From SSF53 sp036170535 (GTDB lineage Bacteria; Spirochaetota; Leptospiria; Leptospirales; Leptonemataceae), in NCBI GenBank assembly GCA_036170535.1, contig JAVHPJ010000116.1, positions 1 through 64,000 of the forward strand: a stretch of DNA of 64,000 nucleotides, given 5' to 3'. The notes beneath the pieces were generated by a model. The model had not been told where the DNA came from and ran no database searches. It saw only the letters and a program-made list of their open reading frames with translations. Of the stretch, positions 56,754-64,000 are shown in pieces (position 1 is the stretch's first letter; the number at the start of each line of letters is the position of its first letter). The translations under genes were made by a program, and so were the position numbers.

Positions 56754-59247
56754 AGCCGCTCGCGGCGCCGTTATTGCGAACGTGCGTCGCGATCGTCGCA
56801 AGCAGCTCCTCGCGGCGAATGGGCTTCGACAGGTATCCGTCGCATCCCGCCTCCAGGCAGCGCTCAGCTTCCTCTTCAAAGGCGTGGGCGGTCACTGCGA
56901 CTACCGGCGTCCGCTCGCGAAAAAAGGCCGTTTCGCGGCGGCGGATTTCGCGAACCGCGCTGAGCCCGTCGAGCACGGGCATCTGAATGTCCATAAGGAC
57001 CAGCTCAAAGCCGCGGCCCGCGCTCGCCGCTGCGTCCAGCGCATCAATCGCCGCCTGGCCGTTATCGGCGAACTGCAGCTCATACTGCGCCGACTTCAAG
57101 TATGCCGACAGCAACAGCCGGTTGTCCGGGTTATCTTCGGCTACAAGAATGCGCCCGACAGTGCGCTCGATCGCCGGCGGCCGCTCCGACGCGAGCTTCA
57201 CCGTAGACGGGGACGACGCGTCCGACGCCGGCGTAATCCAGGCGGCGACCTCGGGCCGCTCGACATCCGGGCGGAGGACAAACGGCAGCCTCAGAAAAAA
57301 CGCACTGCCGCGCCCCGGCGCGCTTTCGAGCGCGATGTCGCCGCCCATTTTTTCGGCGATCTGTCGACATATTGCCAGGCCCAATCCGACGCCGCTCTGA
57401 CCGCGCGTATAACTGGCGTCCGCCTGCACGAAAGTCTCGAAGATTCGCGTCTGGTCTTCTGCAGCAATGCCCACGCCCGTATCGCGCACTGTGAATAGCA
57501 GCTGCAGGCGCTCGCGCCCCGTCGCCTCCGCTTCGATCTCGATGCGTACGCCGCCGCGTTCCGTGAACTTGATCGCGTTAACGCCGAGGTTGAGCAGTAT
57601 CTGACGAAGTCGGCCGGAATCGCCCAATAAGGCCTTGCCGGCGCAAAGACCGGGCGCCGGGCCGACGCTCAGTGAAAGGTCGCGAGCTTGCGCCATGGGC
57701 TGCAAAAAGGCGTCCAGATCGGCCAGCAGCGTTTCCAGGCGAAACGGGCGCTCGACGAGATTCAACTCGCCCGCTTCGATTTTGGAGAGGTCCAGAATAT
57801 CGTTGACCAGCGTGAGCAAGCCCTCGCTGGCGCGTTGCAGCACATCAAGATATCCGCGCTCTTCACCATTTAAACGCGCGCCGGCCAACATGTGACTCAT
57901 GCCCAGGATAGCGTTGAGCGGCGTGCGAATCTCATGACTCATGTTTGCAAGAAACAGACTCTTCAAGCGGCTGGACTCGCGCATGCGGTCTTTCTCCGCG
58001 CGCAGAATGCGAATGCGATGAGCCAATCCGATTGACAACAAACTGATTTCAATCAGGGTTCCGATCTGCAGACCATATGTAGAAAATGGCGTGGCGGCGA
58101 TGAGCGCGCTGCTTTTGAGAGCGTACAGTATGCCGCCTGCGAAAAATCCGCAAAACGCAAACACAAAATAGTAGGCCGGTCGGAACCGCGCCCGGGCCAC
58201 GATCAGTCCGATGATCATCGCAGACAGGAGGGTTGCGATCGCGGCGTAGCTGTTGAGTCGCGCAGAGAATTGAAACGGCAGAAAGCACAAGACCCCCGCG
58301 AAAATAATCCAGACGTGCGCAATCCAACGCAGGGCCTGATCCGAACGCGGCAAAAATCGATCCGTCTGCAAAAACGCCGTCGTGAAGAGCAAAAAGAAAC
58401 CCATGTACGCGGCGACGCTGATTTGATTTACAAAAAGCGCAAACCACGGCCACTGCGACCAGACCAGCTCGTAGCCGAATCCCGTCTGCGAAAGAATAAA
58501 GACGCCGCCCGCAAAAACATAGGCCACATAGTAGATGTAACTTCGTTCGCGGACTATCAAGAACAGAATCAGATTGTAAATCATCATGATTCCGATGACG
58601 CCAAAATAGATCCCTTGATACCAATTGTAACGCGCGCTGTCCGAGTAGAAGTCGCGTTCGCGCCAGACCGCGAGCGGCAAAGTCATCGCAGCGCTGGACC
58701 TGACGCGCATGTATATGGTCCATGTTGCGCCGGGCGGAATCACCAGCGGAAAAATAAAGCTGCGGTGCAAACGGGGACGCTCGCTGAACGGCCGTTCCAG
58801 TCCGGCCGCGTACAGGCGCACCGACTCGTAACGCGGCGTCGCCGTTGCGCCTTCAGCCGGCAGAAGCCAGTAGACCTCCGCCGACTCGGTCAACGGCGCA
58901 TCCAGCTCCAGCAGCCAGTCGTCGTGGTTCGACGCATTTCTTACCTGGAAGCGAGTCCAGACGGCGGCCTTTGTAAATCCAAATGTCGGCGTCTCGTTGT
59001 CGCTGCGAAAATAACCGTCGACGGCGGACGCTTCCACGGCGGTCAGCGTTGCGTTTTCGTCTTTCAGATACTCCGCGCGGCGACCCAGCCCGACCCGCGC
59101 CAGATCATCCGATAGTTCGATAACCGGGGGCGCTCCTGGCCTCGCTTCCGGCGCGACGGGAGTTGCGCCAGCCCGCGTTGCGCACAGCGCCGCAGCCAGA
59201 ATCAGCGCCGGGCGAAGAGCGGCAAAGACGCGAGAGTACGAACGCAC
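56752..59247 (-). CDS. 7TMR-DISM hybrid sensor histidine kinase
   Basis: 831 residues, GTG start 59247. Signal peptide, then a 7TMR-DISM extracellular beta domain (about 40-190, VWTRFQVRNASNHDDWLLEL, RSFIFPLVIPPGATWTIYMR), seven helices (about 205-400), HisKA with His in LKSLFLANMSHEIRTPLNAI near 430, HATPase (LGVNAIKFTERGGVRIEIEA, GVGLGLAICRQIAEKMGGDI) and a receiver domain (VAEDNPDNRLLLSAYLKSAQ, Asp in LMDIQMPVLDG). The DISM sensor part is thought to bind carbohydrates or other ligands at the cell surface. A TTGACA box stands 37 bases before the GTG. Its 3' end lies inside the palindromic element. Confidence 0.94.
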   Translation of the reverse strand: MRSYSRVFAALRPALILAAALCATRAGATPVAPEARPGAPPVIELSDDLARVGLGRRAEYLKDENATLTAVEASAVDGYFRSDNETPTFGFTKAAVWTRFQVRNASNHDDWLLELDAPLTESAEVYWLLPAEGATATPRYESVRLYAAGLERPFSERPRLHRSFIFPLVIPPGATWTIYMRVRSSAAMTLPLAVWRERDFYSDSARYNWYQGIYFGVIGIMMIYNLILFLIVRERSYIYYVAYVFAGGVFILSQTGFGYELVWSQWPWFALFVNQISVAAYMGFFLLFTTAFLQTDRFLPRSDQALRWIAHVWIIFAGVLCFLPFQFSARLNSYAAIATLLSAMIIGLIVARARFRPAYYFVFAFCGFFAGGILYALKSSALIAATPFSTYGLQIGTLIEISLLSIGLAHRIRILRAEKDRMRESSRLKSLFLANMSHEIRTPLNAILGMSHMLAGARLNGEERGYLDVLQRASEGLLTLVNDILDLSKIEAGELNLVERPFRLETLLADLDAFLQPMAQARDLSLSVGPAPGLCAGKALLGDSGRLRQILLNLGVNAIKFTERGGVRIEIEAEATGRERLQLLFTVRDTGVGIAAEDQTRIFETFVQADASYTRGQSGVGLGLAICRQIAEKMGGDIALESAPGRGSAFFLRLPFVLRPDVERPEVAAWITPASDASSPSTVKLASERPPAIERTVGRILVAEDNPDNRLLLSAYLKSAQYELQFADNGQAAIDALDAAASAGRGFELVLMDIQMPVLDGLSAVREIRRRETAFFRERTPVVAVTAHAFEEEAERCLEAGCDGYLSKPIRREELLATIATHVRNNGAASG

Positions 59248-59278
59248 GACGTCAGCAGTTGAACACCGGAATCAGAAA

Positions 59279-59284
59279 TGTCAA
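59279..59284 (-). promoter_or_regulatory. TTGACA box upstream of the DISM kinase gene
   Basis: The minus-strand first T is 37 bases before GTG 59247; CAACTG stands at 17-base spacing. No ribosome site is visible. Confidence 0.4.
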
Positions 59285-59304
59285 GCCCGACCGACGCTGC
59301 GCGC

Positions 59305-59333
59305 TTGACACAACCCTAACATATTGTTTCATT
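59305..59333 (+). promoter_or_regulatory. Promoter of the esterase gene, possibly leaderless
   Basis: TTGACA (59305-59310), 17-base spacer, TTCATT (59328-59333). The first T is 37 bases before ATG 59342 and there is no ribosome site. This box and the one for the divergent kinase gene share a 94-base gap. Confidence 0.42.
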
Positions 59334-59341
59334 TAAAGTCT

Positions 59342-60227
59342 ATGCGCAGCTACGTCGCCTGTCTACTGCTCTCCGGCGCTGTGTGGACCTGCGCGGCGCC
59401 CGCGCCGACCACGCCGCCCACGCCGCCCGTACAGGCGGCCGACTCAACTTCAGCGTCGGCCGCGCCTCCGCCGATCGCGCTGACGAATGAGGTCTACTCC
59501 GAACCGGATGGCGCGCCCCTGCATGCGGATGCGCTGATTCCGCCCGGGCCTGGCCCGCACCCCGCGGTGCTGCTGCTGCACAGCGGCTCGTGGCGGCGCG
59601 GCGACAAACAGCGCGTCAGCGCCGCCGCGACGGAGTTCGCGCGCCAGGGTTTTGTTGCGATCAGTTTGAATTACCGACTCAGCGATCGCGCGCGCTTCCC
59701 CGCGCAATTGGAAGACGCGCGCGCCGCCCTCGCGTGGACGCGCGCCAATGCGGGGCGACTGCGCGTTGCGCCGGATCGAATTGGCGTCATGGGTTATTCG
59801 GCGGGCGGACACCTGGCCCTGCTGCTGGGACTCGCCGAACCGGAAAACGCCGCAGCTGCGTTTCGCCCCAGGGCGGTCGTGGGGGNNNNNNNNNNCCGCG
59901 GCGCCGAGCGATCTATGGGCGCTGATGGAAAACCCGGCGGTAGTCGCCCTGCTGGGCGGACGCAAAAGCGAAATGGAAGCGCAGTATCGTCTGGCCTCGC
60001 CAATCGACCACGCCAGCGCTGACGATCCGCCGACTCTGCTGTTGCACGGCGTGTATGATGCGATCGTTCCCGTCGACCAATCGCGCCGACTGGCCGCCGC
60101 CCTTGCGCGCGCCGGAGCGCCGGTGGAATTGCGCGAGTTGCCGCACGGCCACACCCGCATGACGGTCGGATACAATGAACTCGAAACCCGACTCGCGATC
60201 GAGTTTTTTAAACGCACACTGCTGTAA
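59342..60227 (+). CDS. Alpha/beta hydrolase (esterase-like) interrupted by an assembly gap
   Basis: The frame is open from ATG 59342 to the run of N at 59886-59895, then continues in a different frame to TAA 60227. Together they make one alpha/beta hydrolase of about 290 residues: HPAVLLLHSGSWRRGDKQRV (oxyanion region), FVAISLNYRLSDRARFPAQL, the nucleophile Ser in GVMGYSAGGHLALLL, the Asp in LHGVYDAIVPVDQSRR and the His in ELPHGHTRM. The N-terminus has a lipobox-like SGAVWTC. The shift is explained if the true gap is a multiple of three, so the gene is probably intact. It is likely a lipoprotein esterase or dienelactone-type hydrolase. Confidence 0.85.
59886..59895. other. Assembly gap (10 N)
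   Basis: Ten N interrupt the hydrolase gene. The upstream frame (position mod 3 = 2) and downstream frame (mod 3 = 0) are joined only if the real number of missing bases is divisible by three, so the ten-base length is a placeholder. Confidence 0.97.
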
Positions 60228-60243
60228 CGGCGCCTGCCGCGGG

Positions 60244-60723
60244 TTACGCACCGACGCCCGGCACGGTCAACACATAGCGGTACTTCGCCTGCGCCGCGCG
60301 CTTATTCGCTTCATTAAAAAAGTCGCACACAAAATCAAATCGACGACCCTCGGAGCGGGTCAGGCGGGCGCTGGCCCGCACCGTATCGCGGGATACCGGA
60401 CGCAGATATCGAATGGAGGCGTCCATCGTCAGCATCCGCTCGTCGGGTCGTTCCGCCTGAAACATGCACATAATAGCGGTCAACGTGTCGCCAACGGTGA
60501 ACATGCAGCCGCCGTGCATAAATCCATGCAGGGCGCGGTTTTCCTGAGCGAAGGGCACAAGCGCCTCGGAAGCATCGGCGCTGAGAGTCAACAGACGCAT
60601 GCGCGTGCCGGCGGGATGGCACTGATCGATCAGACTTTGCGCTCGCTCAATGAGACTGCCGCTTTCCGGAAATCGGAAAAGTTCAGCCGGCACAATCGCG
60701 CGCATCAAGGCGGTTAATTCCAT
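60244..60723 (-). CDS. PaaI-type acyl-CoA thioesterase
   Basis: 159 residues, one hotdog domain: RMRLLTLSADASEALVPFAQ, RALHGFMHGGCMFTVGDTLT (the HGG helix that carries the catalytic residues), MLTMDASIRYLRPVSRDTVR and RRFDFVCDFFNEANKRAAQA. Predicted to cleave small or aromatic acyl-CoA. It is divergent from a TetR gene across 110 bases carrying operator-like repeats; the regulator may control it. It ends 16 bases from the convergent hydrolase stop. Confidence 0.9.
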   Translation of the reverse strand: MELTALMRAIVPAELFRFPESGSLIERAQSLIDQCHPAGTRMRLLTLSADASEALVPFAQENRALHGFMHGGCMFTVGDTLTAIMCMFQAERPDERMLTMDASIRYLRPVSRDTVRASARLTRSEGRRFDFVCDFFNEANKRAAQAKYRYVLTVPGVGA

Positions 60724-60740
60724 GTATCACTCCCGACAGG

Positions 60741-60787
60741 AGACCAACCTGTCTCTCGTCAGGCTCGAAGGGGAGACCGACTTGTCC
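60741..60787. promoter_or_regulatory. Operator-like repeats between PaaI and TetR genes
   Basis: AGACCAACCTGTCT (60741-60754; AGAC...GTCT palindrome) and AGACCGACTTGTCC (60774-60787) are near copies in the same orientation, 33 bases apart, or about three helical turns. A GACAGG/CCTGTC pair (60735-60753) overlaps the first. This resembles TetR-family operators of the AGACC type, though the exact class is a guess. Confidence 0.6.
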
Positions 60788-60833
60788 ACCCTTTTTGCTG
60801 GAAAAAAGAGCGGCCCGGCGCCGGACTGGTTCC

Positions 60834-61442
60834 ATGGGCAAGCAGGAAGACTTTTCGCTCGATTTTATGGCGAGCGCGCGTTCCGAGGCCAACCCCGGGG
60901 CGCGTCTGCTCGCAGCGGCTCGCGAACTGTTTAACGCACACGGCTATCAAAGCGCCGGCATTAACGAAATTATCGCGCGTTCCAACACCTCAAAAAAGAG
61001 CTTCTACCGTTATTTCCCGAGCAAGCGCCGACTGGGCGAGGCCTACCTTCTGGCGGAGGAGCGCGAGGTTCAGCGCGCTATGGAAACGCTGATGCGCCGC
61101 TACGGCCGGGACGTGCGGGGCTTTGTGCGCGCCTGGGGCGCCCGCCTCAAAAAGCAAGCGGCGGGCGACGCGTACCACGGCTGCCCCTTTGTCAATGCCG
61201 CTGCGCATGCGCCTGAGGAGTTTCGCGAAACCCTGGAGGGCGTCGCCGGACGCTGGCTGCAAACGCTCCAGGCGTATCTTCAGGCGAGCGATGCGACGCT
61301 GGACGCCCCGCGCGCGCGAATGGCCGGCAAACGCGTGTTGCTGGCTTACCAGGGCGCGGTTCAAATGTGGCGGTTGAGCGGTAGCCGGCAGTATTTTGAT
61401 ATTTTCGTTGAGACGGCGGAGCAGGCCTTAACAGACTGCTGA
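60834..61442 (+). CDS. TetR-family transcriptional regulator
   Basis: 202 residues from ATG 60834. Helix-turn-helix: AARELFNAHGYQSAGINEII then RSNTSKKSFYRYFPSKRRLG. The C-terminal ligand domain has GDAYHGCPFVNAAAHAPEEF, the CPF/N-A signature of the AcrR/NemR-like TetR group that often responds to electrophiles through a Cys. A TTG at 60795 or ATG 60867 are alternative starts. It likely represses itself and the divergent PaaI thioesterase through the AGACC repeats. A GAAAAGTC/GACTTTTT hairpin at its stop could serve as a terminator. Confidence 0.9.
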   Translation: MGKQEDFSLDFMASARSEANPGARLLAAARELFNAHGYQSAGINEIIARSNTSKKSFYRYFPSKRRLGEAYLLAEEREVQRAMETLMRRYGRDVRGFVRAWGARLKKQAAGDAYHGCPFVNAAAHAPEEFRETLEGVAGRWLQTLQAYLQASDATLDAPRARMAGKRVLLAYQGAVQMWRLSGSRQYFDIFVETAEQALTDC

Positions 61443-61465
61443 AAAGTCGATAGACGGACTTTTTC
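61441..61465 (+). terminator. Hairpin at the TetR stop
   Basis: GAAAAGTC (61441-61448) and GACTTTTTC (61457-61465) pair around a short loop, overlapping the TGA at 61440-61442. Flanking GCTG/CGGC extends the stem imperfectly. T-run is internal. It may be a terminator or a relic of an IS end of the GTTGAAAAAGTC type. Confidence 0.35.
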
Positions 61466-61494
61466 GGCAACCTGTCAGAGACCTGAAACCCCGC

Positions 61495-62661
61495 ATGTCA
61501 ATCGCCTCGAATTTATCCGCCGCAAGTCTCGCCCTGCTGCTGTTGCTGGCGGGACTCCTGGTGCTCGACGCCCGCAAACGTTCGAGCCCGTTTCTCCTGG
61601 GCTATTTGACGATTATCACCTTGCTGACGGTGCTCCGTTTCAGCTTCTTTGAAGGCGGTCCGCTGCTCGTCGCCTTGCCGTATTTCCTCTTTCCCTCCGT
61701 TTTTGTCGTGGGCCCGCTGCTCTATCTGTACGCTCGGTCGGTGTTGTTCACGCAAAATGTGAACCGTGCGGAAGCATTCGCGCTCGCAATCGCCCCGCTG
61801 GCGATGCTCGGCGTTCACTTTGCCGTGAACCTCCTGTTTCCCGAGACGCTTGATCCGGCCGCAATCCAGGCGCAGTCGGGCGCGCTGGCGGCGTACACGC
61901 GCGCCCTCGGCATCGCCGGCTGCGTCTATAATGGCGTCTTTGAGTGGCGGGCGCTGCGACTGCTCGGCGCTTACCGCCGCGCCGTGGTGCACGAATATGC
62001 GGGCCCGGTCCGCGAACAGTTAACGTGGCTTTCGAGTCTGCTCTGGGCGAACCTCGCACTGTTGGGCGTTTACCTTGCAGCAAATCTTTTCGCCTGGCAT
62101 TACGGAGGCCCGCCGCGTCCGGTCAGTCCGGCGGAGGGTCTGGTGGCGCTGGCGATGTCCTATTTGATCGTCTTTTATTATGTTCGCAAGCCAGCTATAT
62201 TCGCCATTGCGCCGCCCGCAGCTCAGGCTGCGCCAGCGCCCGAAACTCCGGCGAAATATGCGCGGCAGAATCTGAGCGAAAGCGCGCGCCGCGATATTCT
62301 GCGTAGAATAGAGGAGTTCATGGGCGCCGCGAAACCGCACCTCGAGGATGATTTGAGCCTCAGCGGGCTCGCAGCGGCGCTCGGACTGCCGGCTCACCAC
62401 GTCTCGATGGCGATAAACATTGAAACAAATCAGAACTTCTTTCAGTTTATAAACAGCTACCGTGTGAAAGAAGCGAAATCCCTGCTGCTGGCTCCGGACT
62501 GGAGCGAAGCGCCGATTTTGCGCATTGCGTACGAAGCAGGGTTTCAATCGAAGGCCGCCTTCAACCGCGTGTTCAAGGACCTGGCCGGCGAAACGCCTTC
62601 GGCGTATCGCGCGCGTCATACGGGCGGCGCGTCGCCCGGCCCGCTCCCCGCTGAAGATTGA
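61495..62661 (+). CDS. AraC-family regulator with 7TM N-terminal domain
   Basis: 388 residues. About seven membrane helices (LAALLLLLAGLLVLD-like first, last near LVALAMSYLIVFYYVRKPAI, to about residue 235) are followed by a linker and the AraC/XylS DNA-binding domain with two helix-turn-helices: LEDDLSLSGLAAALGLPAHH and ILRIAYEAGFQSKAAFNRVF then DLAGETPSAYR. The membrane sensor coupled to an AraC output in one chain suggests a one-component signalling protein responding to an envelope signal. It directly precedes the membrane protein/monooxygenase pair at 62757 and probably controls it. Confidence 0.9.
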   Translation: MSIASNLSAASLALLLLLAGLLVLDARKRSSPFLLGYLTIITLLTVLRFSFFEGGPLLVALPYFLFPSVFVVGPLLYLYARSVLFTQNVNRAEAFALAIAPLAMLGVHFAVNLLFPETLDPAAIQAQSGALAAYTRALGIAGCVYNGVFEWRALRLLGAYRRAVVHEYAGPVREQLTWLSSLLWANLALLGVYLAANLFAWHYGGPPRPVSPAEGLVALAMSYLIVFYYVRKPAIFAIAPPAAQAAPAPETPAKYARQNLSESARRDILRRIEEFMGAAKPHLEDDLSLSGLAAALGLPAHHVSMAINIETNQNFFQFINSYRVKEAKSLLLAPDWSEAPILRIAYEAGFQSKAAFNRVFKDLAGETPSAYRARHTGGASPGPLPAED

Positions 62662-62756
62662 ACTGAATTTGAGGTCTCAGCTTGCGAGGCGGGGCGACCG
62701 GGGCGCAAAATTCGCGTACACTCAATGAGTCCGGCGTTCGGCCGACGGAGGCGCTA

Positions 62757-63212
62757 ATGAAACGCGATACCCTGCGACTGTTCTTGAATATTATTCTGAC
62801 CATCGGCGCGCTGGAGTTTTTCGGGCCCGCGTTGCGCGATTCCGACGCATCGCATCTCCAGAATCCGCACTGGCCGGGGCATGCGAAAGTGCACATGATG
62901 TGGTTTATCGGTTACCTGTTCTTTTCCGGAGTCGCCCAGATTTATCTGATCTGGTTGCGCAAGCGCGAAGACTATCCGCTGGTCCTCGGATGGCAACTGT
63001 GCAATCTGCTTGGTTTCTGGACCGCGGTGCTTACCGCGCCGCTTTACAGCGGCGCGGTGGTCGATCCTCAGTACCACATGCAGATACTCGGCATCAATGA
63101 AAATCTCGTCGCCTTCACATTCTTCACTGTTGTCTGGCTGTGCGCCGGCGGAGTTTACGCCGCGCTGACTCGCCAGGATCGCAAGACTGAGGCGGAGCCG
63201 ACGCATGCGTAA
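62757..63212 (+). CDS. Small integral membrane protein, unknown
   Basis: 151 residues with about four membrane helices: LRLFLNIILTIGALEFFGPA, MMWFIGYLFFSGVAQIYLIW, CNLLGFWTAVLTAPLYSGAV and VAFTFFTVVWLCAGGVYAAL. His residues occur in HWPGHAKVHMMW (H-x3-H-x3-H). GGAG is 7 bases before ATG 62757. Its end overlaps the next gene by 8 bases, indicating coupled translation with an FAD monooxygenase; it may anchor the enzyme or a heme. Family not recognised. Confidence 0.8.
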   Translation: MKRDTLRLFLNIILTIGALEFFGPALRDSDASHLQNPHWPGHAKVHMMWFIGYLFFSGVAQIYLIWLRKREDYPLVLGWQLCNLLGFWTAVLTAPLYSGAVVDPQYHMQILGINENLVAFTFFTVVWLCAGGVYAALTRQDRKTEAEPTHA

Positions 63213-64000
63213 GACGCCCGTCCTGATTATTGGCGCCGGCCCCACAGGCATGACGGCGGCGCTCGCCCTGGCGCAGGCCGGCGTCCGCTCGGTTCTCATT
63301 GAAAAGCGGCGGCAGCCCGGCCGACATCCCCGGGCGCATGAGATCAGCGGTCGCACCCTGGAAATTCTCGAGGGCCTGGGCGCGCCGTTTCGGGAACTCA
63401 GCCGCGAAGCATCCTCGCACAACTGCGCCTCGCGTATCCTTTTCTGCCGCACAGTCGCCGAGGAAGCGGGTCGCATTGACCTGAACGATGCGCAAACTCA
63501 ACGTAAGTATCAGGACCAGGCGGCGGCCGGCGCGCCGTACCTGAATCTTTCGCAGACGGAACTGGAAGCGGTTCTGCGTCGGCGCGTGCAGGCGAATCAA
63601 CGAATTGTCTGGCTTCCCGGGCGGGAATGGCAGCGGCTTGAACAAGACGACTCCGGCGTGCGCACCTGGATTCGCAGCAATCGCGCCGAGGAAGAGATTC
63701 ATAGCGACTACGTATTAAGTTGCGACGGGGCCGGCGGCGCGGTGCGCCAGTCGCTCGGCATCGCCATGGACGGCCCCGACCGTTTGCAGGATTTCGTTAA
63801 CGCGTACTTCACAAACGATCTGAGCGAAATTCTGCCTGCGCCGGCAAAACTATGGTTTATCCTGCGCCCGGACGCAGCCGGCGTATTAATCGCCCATCAT
63901 TCGCAAAGGCGGTGGGTCTACCATGTAGCGACGGCGCCCGGCGAACGCATCGAAGACTACGACGCAGCGCGCTTTACCGGGCTTTTACGCAAGGCGCTGG
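63205..64000 (+). CDS. FAD-dependent aromatic hydroxylase/monooxygenase, 3' end outside window
   Basis: At least 265 residues in an open frame to the right edge. The FAD-binding GXGXXG is VLIIGAGPTGMTAALALAQA near the N-terminus, followed by the acidic end of strand two in LIEKRRQPGRHPRAHEIS. The DG motif CDGAGGAVRQSLGI lies near residue 180. This is the class A flavoprotein monooxygenase (PHBH/phenol hydroxylase) layout. It hydroxylates an aromatic or polyketide-like substrate with NAD(P)H and O2. It is coupled to the membrane protein gene upstream (8-base overlap) and is probably under the AraC-type regulator. Confidence 0.88.
   Translation, partial: MRKTPVLIIGAGPTGMTAALALAQAGVRSVLIEKRRQPGRHPRAHEISGRTLEILEGLGAPFRELSREASSHNCASRILFCRTVAEEAGRIDLNDAQTQRKYQDQAAAGAPYLNLSQTELEAVLRRRVQANQRIVWLPGREWQRLEQDDSGVRTWIRSNRAEEEIHSDYVLSCDGAGGAVRQSLGIAMDGPDRLQDFVNAYFTNDLSEILPAPAKLWFILRPDAAGVLIAHHSQRRWVYHVATAPGERIEDYDAARFTGLLRKAL

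Noticed and set aside
59342..60227. Hydrolase as a frameshifted pseudogene
   Set aside because: The frame change coincides with a run of N; an assembly gap with length divisible by three explains it.
1..64000. tRNA, rRNA, CRISPR arrays, intact transposase or phage genes
   Set aside because: Looked for T-loop patterns, regularly spaced repeats and typical motifs; none found. This was done by eye and a covariance search could still reveal a small RNA.

Overview
The window is 64 kb of dense, GC-rich bacterial chromosome with about 60 protein genes. I see no rRNA, tRNA, CRISPR array, prophage or intact transposon. Several traits suggest a Gram-negative, lipoprotein-rich bacterium, most likely a spirochaete of the Leptospira/Leptonema/Turneriella kind. 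Many lipoproteins have relaxed lipoboxes (LPNC, LSNAC, TLQC, TGRC), several carrying a short acidic then Leu/Ala-rich segment after the lipidated Cys. There is also an OmpL47-like Ig-fold protein, a FadL-type porin, a 7TMR-DISM hybrid kinase, and a 7TM AraC regulator. This taxonomic call is inference; no marker gene proves it.

Layout. 1-3.9 kb: the end of an MBOAT acyltransferase, a 20-residue Lys-rich mini-protein, a PAS hybrid histidine kinase, and small proteins. 4.1-8.5 kb: a cobalamin-riboswitch-controlled operon with two lipoproteins followed by cobT-cobS-cobC (lower-ligand assembly of B12). 8.6-10 kb: two MaoC dehydratases with an NTF2-like protein. 10-15 kb: an outer-membrane beta-barrel, a lytic transglycosylase, an M14 lipoprotein peptidase and an RNase D-like exonuclease. 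15-23.5 kb: a GH1 glycosidase with a histone-like tail, an OmpL47-like protein, purM, rlmN, a PilZ protein, a lone ParB-like protein and gltA. 23.7-28.1 kb: a second MBOAT, a lipoprotein/ECF sigma pair and an alpha-amylase. 28-36 kb: a dienoyl-CoA-reductase-like SDR, lipoproteins, an unknown secreted protein and an RND pump. 36.7-39.3 kb: an old yellow enzyme, a bidirectional terminator and glnA with a sigma-54 promoter. 39.6-46.7 kb: a 7-repeat lipoprotein, a K+ channel coupled to a class III cyclase, and a FadL/M48/SH3 operon. 46.8-54.4 kb: an aldo/keto reductase, a TetR/DUF418 divergent pair, a tandem paralogue pair, a C69 peptidase, a STAS protein and a nucleotidyltransferase-like protein. 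54.5-64 kb: a lectin-like lipoprotein, thiH, a DISM kinase, an esterase interrupted by an assembly gap, PaaI/TetR, an AraC-7TM regulator, and an integral membrane protein overlapping an FAD monooxygenase cut by the window end.

The observations I rate highest are as follows. (1) A TTGAC box lies 34-37 nt upstream of the start codon in at least eight genes, which suggests many leaderless mRNAs. (2) A K+ channel gene overlaps a membrane adenylate/guanylate cyclase gene by 4 nt, an operonic parallel of the channel-cyclase fusions of ciliates and Plasmodium. (3) Two uncharacterised lipoproteins stand first under a B12 riboswitch. (4) A recurrent acidic/Leu-rich module follows the lipid Cys in five otherwise unrelated lipoproteins. 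(5) An ECF sigma factor with a Cys-rich C-terminal extension is translationally coupled to a lipoprotein of the antibiotic-monooxygenase fold.
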